Shown here one piece after another: positions 1 to 9,334 of a stretch of 64,000 nt of DNA. The notes under the pieces are model-generated. The model made no database searches, was not told the origin of the DNA, and was given only the letters and a program-made list of their open reading frames with translations. Location of the stretch: contig CAYLLN010000019.1 in assembly GCA_964384375.1 (NCBI GenBank), forward strand, positions 1-64,000. Direction: 5' to 3'. The position numbers and the translations under genes were made by a program. The DNA is from CAYLLN01 sp964384375 (GTDB lineage Bacteria > Planctomycetota > Planctomycetia > Pirellulales > Pirellulaceae). Position 1 is the stretch's first letter. Each line of letters begins with the position of its first letter.

Positions 1-503
1 CCTTTGCGATCGATCGCGTTCAAATACGCCGGCAGCGTGGCGACGAGCGTTTTTCCTTCGCCCGTGACCATTTCGGCGATCGCCCCGCTGTGCAGCACCA
101 TGCCGCCGATGAGCTGCACGTCGAAGTGCCGCATGTTGAGGTAGCGGCGGCCTCCTTCGCGGCAGACGGCAAAGGCCTCGACAAGGATGTCGTCGTAGGT
201 TTCCCCCTTCTTCAGCCGCTCGCGAAAGAGGTCGGTTTGATTCCGCAACTCCGCATCGGTCATCGCCTGAAACTTGGGTTCCAGGGCGTTGATTTCTTCG
301 ACCTTGCCCTGCAGGCGGCGGACATAGCGGGCGTTCGACGACCCAAACATGGCCGTGACACCCCGCTCGAATCCGTGCATCACGCCGCCCAGCAAGTTGC
401 CGACGCCGTCCCAGGCCCGTTCAAGAAGTTGCATATGTGGCTCGTTCCGCGAGATTTCGGCGAATCCATCCGCCGCGCCTGCCGTGGACTGCGACCTTGC
501 CAT
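1..503 (-). CDS. secA: SecA preprotein translocase ATPase, N-terminal part (cut by window start)
   Basis: SecA is the ATPase motor that drives unfolded preproteins through SecYEG. Only the first 167 codons are in the window; the gene runs off the left edge. The translation has the family N-terminus: an RYVRRLQ segment followed by INALEP (about residues 60-76), the REGGRRYLNMRHFDVQLIGG stretch (115-134), and the nucleotide-binding MVTGEGKT motif (145-152) followed by LVATLPAYLNAI. I chose the ATG at 503-501. A second in-frame ATG at 434-432 (MQLLERAWDGVGNLLGG) is also possible, and neither has a clear ribosome binding site. Identity is firm from the motifs; the exact start is not. Confidence 0.93.
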   Translation of the reverse strand, partial: MARSQSTAGAADGFAEISRNEPHMQLLERAWDGVGNLLGGVMHGFERGVTAMFGSSNARYVRRLQGKVEEINALEPKFQAMTDAELRNQTDLFRERLKKGETYDDILVEAFAVCREGGRRYLNMRHFDVQLIGGMVLHSGAIAEMVTGEGKTLVATLPAYLNAIDRK

Positions 504-893
504 ACAGTGCCAGGCGAAAAAGGCCGATGGCAGTGCCGCAGGCTAGCAGTCGGTTAGCGCCCGGATACCCTTAGGGACCGGGCCTCCGCCGGTGGAAATG
601 GCGCAAGTTGTACCGCTGTAAAAGTTTATTGCGACGGGGCAAAATGGTCAATTGAGGTTGCCGGCTGGGCAATCCGTGCGGCCGGCGAGCCAAAATGGCA
701 GCCCAAAGAGCCCTTCGCTCGCCAGAGTGCAACCTTGAGGCCGAAAACCCTTACAAAGTTGTGAAGAGAAACGGGTTCGACTGTTTGCAGACGGGAAATC
801 CCGCGCAAAATGTGCCTGTTCCGAGGCTCATTAGGAGCCGGTACGTGACCGATGGTCGCTGCGATGAGAGAGGTTCCGGCGGGCCGACGGATC
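504..893. other. Intergenic stretch without a recognised gene
   Basis: About 390 bases between the start of secA and the end of the DUF4912 gene, both on the minus strand. Short open frames exist on both strands but none has a credible start, ribosome binding site or family motif. It should hold the secA promoter; I could not pick a convincing -35/-10 pair. Confidence 0.5.
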
Positions 894-2141
894 CTACTCG
901 CTCGACTCGCGGACCATCGGTTCGAGCACTTTCGTGTTGCGCTCGACGGCAATAACGATGGTGCGCTGCTCGACGCCATCGACGCTGCTGGCGACGACCG
1001 GGAGGACTTGCCGTTTGTCGGGCAAGGGCATCCGGACGGTGAACTGACCGTCTTGGCGGAGCTTCACGGGCTCGCCGCCGAGCGTGACGCGGGCGTCCGA
1101 CTTCGTCCGGCCGTAGAGAATCATCTCGGCATCGACCTGGAATTCCAGATCGCGATGCTTGTGGAGGACGCGTTCAGCCCCGCCACCGAACTGCGACGAG
1201 AGCGGGTTGTTCATCGGGCGACGCAGGCGCTCTTCAAAAAGCTCCTGCAACTCACCGCTGTTGTTGTCCTCGGTGTAGCCGCCGCTGAGGGCGAAGATCC
1301 GCTCGTAGTTTTCGGCGACGTCGGTCCAGTTCTCGTCGATCACGTCGCTACTGCCGGGCGAGGGAGTGGTAATGGCGTTGCTGCGGCAGATCGAGAAGAA
1401 CTTGCCGGAGGCCGACTTGTAGCCCAGATCCACGCGGTAGCCTTGCGGCGGGTTGTTGACCTCGATGTACCAATTCGTGACGCCACCATGCACCTCGATC
1501 TCGCGAACGACGCGCTCGGAAGTGCTTGTCGTGTGGCCGCTATCGACCTCCAGCAAACGAAGCACGGGGCGAGCCGTGTGCCAATGTTCGGCTAAAGCGG
1601 CTTCGGCCCGCTTCACGCTCGCACGGATCACGTTCCAATGAGCCTGCAGCCAGTACGAATCGCGCACGAGCAGGACGATGCGGTCCTTTTCAGCCGCGGC
1701 CGATCGCTTGTTTCCCTTCTTGCCGAAAGCGACGGTGCTCGATAGATCTTTTAGGCGCTCGCGCTCGGCATGAACTTTTTGGATGCGCTCGACGACCTTG
1801 GTTTGCTTGGCGGTGGGACGAACGTCGTGATTAGCGGACCCGTTCGCCTTCACGCCGTTCGATTTGCCGTTAACGTGCGCGTGGCCGTTCTTCGTGCTGA
1901 TCGGCTTGGCGCTCATGGGTTTGGCAGTGATCGAGCGGCGGACCGTGGCGGTGCGCAGCGGCTTCTTGGCTTTAGGGGCTGCGGCACGCTCGCGAGCACG
2001 CGACTTGGCCTTCGCCGCTCGAAGCAGCGCCTTGACCAGTTCTTCTTTGCGCATCGCGCTATAGCCTGGCAGCCCTTTGCGTTTGGCCATGTCGGCCAGG
2101 TCTTGCCAGGTTTGAGTCTTGAGGGAAGCTGCGGTAATCAA
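894..2141 (-). CDS. DUF4912 protein with Rho-N-like N-terminal domain, TTG start
   Basis: Unknown function, 415 residues. The N-terminus (about residues 8-40, WQDLADMAKRKGLPGYSAMR then KEELVKALLRAA) resembles the Rho N-terminal/SAP-like helical domain. A Lys/Ala-rich low-complexity linker follows, then a DUF4912-type domain with the segment VLLVRDSYWLQAHWNVI and a later region WYIEVNNPPQGYRVDLGY. The open frame extends upstream to about 2456, but that extension has unnatural composition. A TTG at 2141-2139 lies 9 bases after a GGAGG (2155-2151), so I take TTG as the start. Rho-N domains often bind nucleic acid; a role here is inference. The domain call rests on motif recall, not on a search. 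Confidence 0.8.
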   Translation of the reverse strand: MITAASLKTQTWQDLADMAKRKGLPGYSAMRKEELVKALLRAAKAKSRARERAAAPKAKKPLRTATVRRSITAKPMSAKPISTKNGHAHVNGKSNGVKANGSANHDVRPTAKQTKVVERIQKVHAERERLKDLSSTVAFGKKGNKRSAAAEKDRIVLLVRDSYWLQAHWNVIRASVKRAEAALAEHWHTARPVLRLLEVDSGHTTSTSERVVREIEVHGGVTNWYIEVNNPPQGYRVDLGYKSASGKFFSICRSNAITTPSPGSSDVIDENWTDVAENYERIFALSGGYTEDNNSGELQELFEERLRRPMNNPLSSQFGGGAERVLHKHRDLEFQVDAEMILYGRTKSDARVTLGGEPVKLRQDGQFTVRMPLPDKRQVLPVVASSVDGVEQRTIVIAVERNTKVLEPMVRESSE

Positions 2142-3051
2142 GGAACGAACCTCCGCTGGAACCGGCGGTAGTGCGCACTTTGCTACGCACCACCCGTTAC
2201 GATGGTTTGCAGCGCCTTCCGTGACGCGTCGTCCGTGACAGCCGTCCAGGCGGAACATCCTCCGCCTGCTCCTCGCCTCTTCAATACAGCAACTCCGTCG
2301 GCAGTGGCGATCCATTCGCAACCACCGATGGCAAAACGCGTTAGGAGCACTTCTCGCGTCCGGCGGACGCTCAAACCACGCCTGCTTTCCTGGAGATTTC
2401 CGAATCGTTCCAGGGTCCTGCATTTGGTCCGGCGAACACTCCCGATGTCGTGCCAAGTCGTTGTGCCGGGTTGGCTTGCGACGTGAAGTCGCTGGGCCAA
2501 TCCAATTCCCTGAGTCTAATCAAAGGGGGCGCGGATCGCAACATCGCGACCACCCGAAAGAACGAACTGCGGGGGTCCAAGTTCCGCTGCCCGACTGGCT
2601 AGGGGGGCGAATCTTCCGGTCAGGCCGACTTTGCCGGCAAGAACAGGTCTTTCTTGGGAAGTGCGTCTGAATTGATGGGGAGGATGCCTCAACGCTTGGC
2701 TTTCGCAATTGGGAGTGGCCAAAATCGGCCACCGCTAGTTCGAAAATTTGCCCTCTGCGGACTTTTCGACTTACGGCGACAGTTTCAAGGGTGGAGCTTG
2801 CCATAAACTGCTTTGACCAAGCGGCTTAGGTCAAAGCGGTTGACTTTGTGAAAAAAAACACGAATTATGACCTCGGGTACGTTGACCGGCCGTCAGACCG
2901 GCACTAAATTACCTCCTTTCGCAGACCTAAAGAATCCGTAATCGTCGGTTGATATCGCTGCCAAGCCTGCTTGCTGGGCAATTTTGTGAGGCTGCTCGCT
3001 CACCATGTTGGCAGCCGCTCGCAGCCCGTCCCGCAGCCGTTAGGTGTTCGC
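2142..3051. other. Long non-coding stretch upstream of the ATP synthase operon
   Basis: About 900 bases between divergently transcribed genes. Overlapping short frames occur on both strands but none carries a recognisable family or ribosome binding site. The stretch must contain the promoters for the DUF4912 gene and for the atp operon. I see no tRNA, repeat array or insertion sequence in it. Confidence 0.5.
2840..2868 (+). promoter_or_regulatory. Possible sigma70-like promoter before the atp operon
   Basis: TTGACT at 2840-2845 is followed 17 bases later by AATTAT (2863-2868), with an eight-A run in the spacer. It lies about 180 bases upstream of the first atp gene. The -35 is good and the -10 is weak, so this is a candidate only. 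Confidence 0.3.
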
Positions 3052-3321
3052 GTGAACAACCAGCGACGTAAGCCGCAACCGCTGGCTGCGGCGATGGAGT
3101 GGGTCGCGAAAATCACCACGGTGGGGCTGGAGATGATGCTCCCCGCGGTCGGCGGTTACTTTGCCGACCGGCATTTAGACACTCGCTACTGGGTGTTGGT
3201 GGGAATGGCGGTGGGCGTGACAGTTGGTTTTTGGCACTTGCTCAGGATGACGAAGGGCCCGCGCGGCCCGCGGCCTTCGGGCCAGACCGAGGAATCCACT
3301 CGTGGATCTCCAGACAGATAA
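3052..3321 (+). CDS. atpZ: AtpZ-like small membrane protein (F1Fo ATPase accessory subunit)
   Basis: First gene of the ATP synthase operon. It encodes about 89 residues with two hydrophobic segments (LEMMLPAVGGYFADRHLD and YWVLVGMAVGVTVGFWHLL) matching the AtpZ/AtpI-type two-helix family that commonly precedes atpI/atpB. The start is uncertain: GTG at 3052 and ATG at 3094 are both possible and neither has a strong ribosome binding site; a longer frame from 2971 is less likely. The 3' end overlaps the next gene by 20 bases, which fits translational coupling. AtpZ proteins are linked to c-ring assembly or Mg/Ca transport in other bacteria; the role here is inferred. Confidence 0.72.
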   Translation: MNNQRRKPQPLAAAMEWVAKITTVGLEMMLPAVGGYFADRHLDTRYWVLVGMAVGVTVGFWHLLRMTKGPRGPRPSGQTEESTRGSPDR

Positions 3322-3829
3322 GGCACAACCAGGCAGGGCGCAGGCGGAAAGCGCAGGCGACACTCAGGCGACGAGTCAGCAAGGCTCGGTCGGCAGGCTC
3401 ATCGGTTCGTGCGCCGTCTTGGCTCTCGCCATTCTGCCGTTTGCTGCCGGTGTTGCTTGGTATGGCCACAGCCGCTTCGGAATGACAGGGCTTGCCGCGG
3501 CGGGAATTGCTGCCGCCACTTGTTGGCTTTCCGGCTCGCTGGCCCTCGTGGCGACGTGTCTGGGCCAGCGGTTCGGTGCGGCACTGCACGGTGTGCTGAT
3601 TGGCATGTTCTTTCGCATGGGGTTGCCGTTGGTCGTTGGATTTGTGCTGCAAAAGAGCAATCCGCCGCTGGCCGAGGCTGGCGTATTCACCATGATTTTG
3701 GCGCTATATCTGGTGGCTCTGGTTACCGAGACACTTCTTTCACTGCAGTTTGTCCCTCGCCCGATCTCTGCTAAGTCAGCAGGGCATTCCGCGAATCCGA
3801 TCGAAGTTGTGGGGGTCCAATCGCGGTAG
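3302..3829 (+). CDS. AtpI-like four-helix membrane protein
   Basis: 175 residues, GTG start inside the 3' end of atpZ. A polar N-terminus of about 30 residues is followed by four hydrophobic segments (around LIGSCAVLALAILPFAAGVA, GLAAAGIAAATCWLSGSLAL, VLIGMFFRMGLPLVVGFVL and FTMILALYLVALVTETLLSL). Position between atpZ and atpB and the four-helix pattern match the subunit I (AtpI) family, which helps c-ring assembly. Sequence similarity to AtpI is not decisive by eye, so I leave the symbol empty. The polar C-terminal tail is about 25 residues. Confidence 0.68.
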   Translation: MDLQTDKAQPGRAQAESAGDTQATSQQGSVGRLIGSCAVLALAILPFAAGVAWYGHSRFGMTGLAAAGIAAATCWLSGSLALVATCLGQRFGAALHGVLIGMFFRMGLPLVVGFVLQKSNPPLAEAGVFTMILALYLVALVTETLLSLQFVPRPISAKSAGHSANPIEVVGVQSR

Positions 3830-3855
3830 CGAGATCGCGACGCAAATAGCAAATC

Positions 3856-5463
3856 ATGGCCGACCCCATCCTGCATATCAAAGACGCGTATTTCTTCGAG
3901 CTGCCGAAAGTGCTCGCCCCCTCGACGTTCACGAGCCGCGCTCAGTTTCCCGAGGTTTGGGTTCGCAACGACGACGAGTTTCAGAACTGGGAATTCGACC
4001 AGCTCTACAACGATCTGGCTACGTTGCAGGTTCAAATGCCCCCCAAGGTTGTGGCGCGCGACGCCTGGCATCATTGGCAGCACGAGAATCACGACAACTT
4101 CGCCGCTCCCTTCGACGAATTCCTTGATTCTCGCTGGCGGCAGCGAGTGACGGAATTCAATGCCTGGCGAAAGGCGGAAGCGGCCAAGCTACGAGCGGAT
4201 GGGGATGAAGGGGCCGCCAAGATCGCGTCCCAGCGGCCGATCGAGGATTACCTCGGCGCGCTATCCCAAGAGCCGTTCGAGTCATTCATCGTCAAGCGAG
4301 ACACGCCCGCGTTTCAGGCCCAGTGGCGCGCCGCGCGGCACAAAGCGGGTGGCGACGCTGCGGTTCGCGAGTGGCAGAAGGATACGTCGCAGCCAGAGTG
4401 GTCGAAGGAGAAGCTCGACGGCTACAACTTCCACTTGTCGGGCAAGGTAATCATACCTCAGCCCTTTGGCGAACTGCGAAATCTGCACGAGACGCAGTCG
4501 TCGCTCGTCAATCCGACCGATCGCTGGGGAACCGACGGTGTCATCAATCGAGACGATTTCGGCTTTGCGATCTCGAAGTTCATGGTGATCGAGGTCGGTG
4601 TCGCCCTGGTCCTGTGGATCGTCTTCAGTTGGCTCGCGTCGAAGGTCGCCGGCGGCAAGTCACCGCGCGGTTGGGCGTGGAATCTGCTCGAACCATTTGT
4701 GATTTTCATTCGCGATCAAATCGCCCGCCCGGCACTCGACGGCCACCACGACGAGGATCATGGCGAACATGGTCACGGTGAACACGGGCATGGCGAACAT
4801 GCTCACGCGCCGGTTGCAGCGGCGAACGGACATGGCGGCCACGACGATCATGCGGCGCACGGTCACGCCACACATGCCCCTAAAGAGCACGTCCACGACA
4901 AGCTACCCAGCCAGACCTATCTGCCCTACCTCTGCACGATCTTCTTCTTCATCCTCGGCATGAACCTGTCCGGGATGCTGCCATGGATCGGTGCGCCAAC
5001 CGGAACCTGGGCGGTGACGCTCGCTTTGGCGATCACCGTGCTGCTCGCCGGCTTCATCGGCGGAGTCAAGGCGTTCGGCGTCGGCGGCTACTTCCTGAAT
5101 CAAATTCCAAGCATGGACCTGCCGCCGGTGCTGGCGGTCATTCTCAAGCCCATGATTTTCCTGATCGAACTCCTCGGTCTGGTAATCAAACATGCCGTGT
5201 TGTCCGTCCGTTTGCTCGCCAACATGCTCGCGGGGCACATGGTGCTGCTGGCGATCATGGCCCTGGCCTTTGGCGCGACAGCGGCGGCTCAGTTCGTCAA
5301 TCCCGATGGCTCGGTCAGTCCCATCTGGTGGGTCGCCGCGGTCTGCTCGGTTGTCGGTTGTGCCTTGCTCAGTTTGCTCGAATTGTTCGTGGCCTTTTTG
5401 CAGGCCTACGTGTTTACTCTGCTGTCCGCGTTGTTCATCGGAGCGGCGATCCACAAGCACTAG
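3856..5463 (+). CDS. atpB: ATP synthase Fo subunit a, with long N-terminal extension and His-rich loop
   Basis: Subunit a forms the proton half-channels against the c-ring. The 535-residue product is about twice the usual length. Residues 1-240 form a charged, soluble extension before the first membrane helix (about 243-262). After the amphipathic FVIFIRDQIARP segment a His/Gly/Glu-rich loop runs from about 296 to 349. The catalytic core is intact: YLPYLCTIFFFILGMNLSGM (355-374), then SVRLLANMLAGHMVLL, where R452 corresponds to the essential arginine, and a final helix pair. The loop between helices 1 and 2 is normally short and cytoplasmic, so the His tract probably faces the cytoplasm. Start ATG at 3856; the gene sits 26 bases after the atpI-like gene. 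Confidence 0.93.
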   Translation: MADPILHIKDAYFFELPKVLAPSTFTSRAQFPEVWVRNDDEFQNWEFDQLYNDLATLQVQMPPKVVARDAWHHWQHENHDNFAAPFDEFLDSRWRQRVTEFNAWRKAEAAKLRADGDEGAAKIASQRPIEDYLGALSQEPFESFIVKRDTPAFQAQWRAARHKAGGDAAVREWQKDTSQPEWSKEKLDGYNFHLSGKVIIPQPFGELRNLHETQSSLVNPTDRWGTDGVINRDDFGFAISKFMVIEVGVALVLWIVFSWLASKVAGGKSPRGWAWNLLEPFVIFIRDQIARPALDGHHDEDHGEHGHGEHGHGEHAHAPVAAANGHGGHDDHAAHGHATHAPKEHVHDKLPSQTYLPYLCTIFFFILGMNLSGMLPWIGAPTGTWAVTLALAITVLLAGFIGGVKAFGVGGYFLNQIPSMDLPPVLAVILKPMIFLIELLGLVIKHAVLSVRLLANMLAGHMVLLAIMALAFGATAAAQFVNPDGSVSPIWWVAAVCSVVGCALLSLLELFVAFLQAYVFTLLSALFIGAAIHKH

Positions 5464-5528
5464 ATCGCTGCCGCCCGCAAACCATAGTGCCCGCGCTACA
5501 CCTGTTTTTCTGGTAGGAGATGTTTCCC

Positions 5529-5834
5529 GTGAAGAAGTATGCCACGCTTGCCGCCGCGTTCCTCGCTGTGATGCTCATCGCCTCGGCCGCCCATGCTCAG
5601 CAGCCGGGCCCGGTGGCCCCAGCTGTTCCGATGATTGAACTCAGCCGCTATTTTGGAGCCGGCCTCGTGACCATCGGCGCCGCTTACGGTATCGGCAAAT
5701 TAGCCAGTTCGGCCTACGAGAGCATGGCTCGGCAGCCGGAAGTCGCCGGCAACATTCAGACGGCGATGATCATCGCTGCGGCCCTCATCGAGGGGTTCAC
5801 ATTCTTCGCGCTTGTCATTTGCCTCGTCGTTTGA
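5529..5834 (+). CDS. atpE: ATP synthase Fo subunit c with signal-like N-terminus
   Basis: The c subunit forms the rotating ring. After an N-terminal segment that looks like a cleavable signal (MKKYATLAAAFLAVMLIASA then AHA) come the two hairpin helices: YFGAGLVTIGAAYGIGKLA and MIIAAALIEGFTFFALVICL, joined by the conserved polar loop with RQPE. The ion-binding Glu lies in ALIEG. Sodium-type neighbours such as Glu-Ser are absent, so a proton ring is more likely. An ATG at 5520 is in frame, but it lies one base after AGGAG; the GTG at 5529 has GGAG 9 bases upstream and begins MKKY, so I prefer GTG. Known family length is about 75 residues; the extra is the leader. Confidence 0.92.
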   Translation: MKKYATLAAAFLAVMLIASAAHAQQPGPVAPAVPMIELSRYFGAGLVTIGAAYGIGKLASSAYESMARQPEVAGNIQTAMIIAAALIEGFTFFALVICLVV

Positions 5835-5886
5835 GCAGTGGCGGTTGACTGCCGGCGATGTTCCTGGATCCATGTGGATGGGACCT

Positions 5887-6699
5887 ATGAAGCGACTTGC
5901 GATACTGATGGCGCTGGCCGGATTGCTGGCCTGGGTGAATGGAGCTGCGCCTGCTTCGGCACTGGGCCAGGAAACCAAGGCCAAGGCAGAAGCAGGTCAC
6001 GAAGACGCTAAAGCCAAGGCGGACCCTGCTGAGGCGCATCCGCCCGAAGCTTCTGTAGCCGACGACCACGGCAAGACGAAGGGTGCCGAGCCACACGCCG
6101 GCGACAGCCACGGCGCGGGAGAATCGCATGGTGAGGGTGGCGGCCACGATGCTCACGCCCACGATCCGCACGACCTCTCGCACGCCAACGCGACTGCTCA
6201 GCTTCGTGCCGCTCAGGAGTTGCGGATGGATCTAGGCATTGCGACGTTCCTCGTTTTCCTCTTGCTCCTCGGCATCTTGGCGAAGTTCGCCTGGGGCCCG
6301 ATTGCCGCGGCACTTGAGAAGCGAGAGGAAACGATCGCCAAGCAGATCGAGGAAGCTCGTCATGCCTCCGAGATGGCCGCCAAGCAACTGCAAGATTACG
6401 AGCGGAAGCTGGCCGCGGCCACGGAAGAGGCTCGCGCGATCGTGACGCAGGCCAAAAATGATGCGATTGTGGTAAAGGATCGGATCGTCGCCGAAGCCCA
6501 GGAAGCGGCAGGCAAAGAGCGTGAGCGGGCCGTGGCCGACATCGCAAGTGCCAAGAACGAGGCCCTCCGCGAGATTGCCGCCCAAAGCGTGCAGACGGCC
6601 GTGCAACTGGCGACGAACATCATTCGCCGCGAAGTGAAGCCCGAAGACCACGATCGGCTGATTGGTGAATCGCTCCAGCAGTTTTCCAAGCTGAACTAA
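5887..6699 (+). CDS. atpF: ATP synthase Fo subunit b, with signal-like leader and His-rich N-terminal region
   Basis: The peripheral stalk subunit linking Fo to F1. Starting at ATG 5887 (ATGs at 5872 and 5878 are alternatives; GGATGGGA precedes 5887) the product is 270 residues. Order: a hydrophobic leader (1-20); a long polar segment rich in His, Asp, Glu, Lys and Ala (about 28-100); one membrane helix (about 115-133, FLVFLLLLGILAKFAWGPIA); then a long coiled coil typical of subunit b, with WGPIAAALEKREETI at its start. The usual b subunit is about 160 residues and lacks the N-terminal 110. With an exported leader, the His-rich part would be periplasmic. The open frame begins inside atpE. 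Confidence 0.92.
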   Translation: MKRLAILMALAGLLAWVNGAAPASALGQETKAKAEAGHEDAKAKADPAEAHPPEASVADDHGKTKGAEPHAGDSHGAGESHGEGGGHDAHAHDPHDLSHANATAQLRAAQELRMDLGIATFLVFLLLLGILAKFAWGPIAAALEKREETIAKQIEEARHASEMAAKQLQDYERKLAAATEEARAIVTQAKNDAIVVKDRIVAEAQEAAGKERERAVADIASAKNEALREIAAQSVQTAVQLATNIIRREVKPEDHDRLIGESLQQFSKLN

Positions 6700-6700
6700 C

Positions 6701-7321
6701 ATGCCGCAGGGCAAAAAAAAGAACACTGTCTTCGATACCGGGCGTCAGCGCGTAGGCCTGGTCTATGCCAAGGCGCTCGTCGGGGCGACCGAGAAGGCGG
6801 GCCAGACCGAACAAGTGCTGGACGAACTCGCGTCAATCGTCGATGTGCTCGATGAGCTTCCCGATTTCGATGAAGCGCTCCGCACGCCTCGAATCGAATC
6901 GGCCGAAAAGTCTCAGATGCTGGAACGCACGCTCGGCAGCCGCGTGTCGCCCTTGACGATGAACTTCCTCAAGGTCGTCGCATCGCACGAGCGGTTGGAT
7001 TGCCTCCGGGCGATCGAGCGGTCGGCGCAGAAGCTCGTCAACGAGATGCGGAATCGGGTCGAGGTGCTCGTGCAGACGGCCGCACCGATCAGCAACAACC
7101 TCCGCTCGTCAATCGTCGCGAAACTCGGCCAGATGCTCGGCCGCGAGGTCGTGCTCACCACATCGCTCAATCCCGATCTGCTCGGCGGACTGGTCGTGCG
7201 GGTCGGCGACACGGTCTATGACGGCAGCCTCGCCGGCAAGCTGAAGACGATGCAGGCCGTCGCTCTCGAACAAACCACCACGAAGATTCGCGAATCGCTG
7301 GAACGGTTCGCTCTGACTTAA
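6701..7321 (+). CDS. atpH: ATP synthase F1 subunit delta
   Basis: Subunit delta caps F1 and binds subunit b. The 206-residue product starts one base after the atpF stop. The N-terminal helical domain (about 18-125) and the C-terminal signature are present: VEVLVQTAAPISNNLRSSI followed by LNPDLLGGLVVRVGDTVYDG and SLAGKL, the characteristic OSCP/delta C-terminus. It is about 25 residues longer than usual, mainly a basic N-terminus (MPQGKKKN). Order b-delta-alpha matches the standard operon. Confidence 0.94.
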   Translation: MPQGKKKNTVFDTGRQRVGLVYAKALVGATEKAGQTEQVLDELASIVDVLDELPDFDEALRTPRIESAEKSQMLERTLGSRVSPLTMNFLKVVASHERLDCLRAIERSAQKLVNEMRNRVEVLVQTAAPISNNLRSSIVAKLGQMLGREVVLTTSLNPDLLGGLVVRVGDTVYDGSLAGKLKTMQAVALEQTTTKIRESLERFALT

Positions 7322-7360
7322 ACCAGATTCACAGCCGGCAACGCCGGGAATTGATTTGCC

Positions 7361-8887
<1,527 letters not shown>

Positions 8888-8911
8888 CGCACGCTGCGGG
8901 GAGAACTGATC

Positions 8912-9271
8912 ATGTCCACCGATGCACCAGCGGGAAAGGGATTAACGAGCGACGACCGCACGTGGGGAATGCTTGCGCACCTGTCGTCGCTCATCGCCCT
9001 CGCGCTCGGCGGCCTGACGTTCCTCGGGCCGCTGATCGTTTGGCTGGTGAAGAAGGACCAGTCGCCGTTTGTGGATGACCAGGGGAAGGAAGCCCTCAAT
9101 TTTCAGATCGCCGTGCTGATCGTCACACTGATTTGTACCGTCACGATCGTCGGCATTTTCCTGCTGCCGCTAGTGATCGTCGGCGACATTATCTTCAGCA
9201 TCATTGGCGGCCTGGAAGCGAACAAAGGCGTTTACTACCGCTATCCATACACTATCCGCCTCATTAAGTAG
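8912..9271 (+). CDS. DUF4870-type membrane protein inserted in the atp operon
   Basis: 119 residues, encoded between atpA and atpG, where normally nothing lies. The protein has the DUF4870/Tic20-like pattern: TWGMLAHLSSLIALALGGL, GPLIVWLVKKDQSPFVDDQG, KEALNFQIAVLIV, then VGDIIFSIIGGLEANKGVYY and YRYPYTIRLIK. Three hydrophobic segments are visible. Function unknown. Base composition is like its neighbours, so a recent foreign origin is not obvious. Being 24 bases after atpA it is probably co-transcribed; the palindromic repeat that follows separates it from atpG. Confidence 0.85.
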   Translation: MSTDAPAGKGLTSDDRTWGMLAHLSSLIALALGGLTFLGPLIVWLVKKDQSPFVDDQGKEALNFQIAVLIVTLICTVTIVGIFLLPLVIVGDIIFSIIGGLEANKGVYYRYPYTIRLIK

Positions 9272-9274
9272 TCG

Positions 9275-9326
9275 TAGGGTGGGCTTGGCCCACCACAACT
9301 GTCCACGGTGGGCTCAGCCCACCCTA
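9275..9326. repeat. Paired hairpin repeat between the DUF4870 gene and atpG
   Basis: Two perfect hairpins with 7-bp stems and 3-base loops, GGTGGGC-TTG-GCCCACC (9278-9294) and GGTGGGC-TCA-GCCCACC (9307-9323). The outer TAGGGTGGGC (9275-9284) also pairs with GCCCACCCTA (9317-9326), so one long cruciform or two stem-loops can form. This looks like a dispersed REP/BIME-type repeat; it ends nine bases before the atpG start and could affect atpG expression. Confidence 0.85.
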
Positions 9327-9334
9327 CCGAGAAC

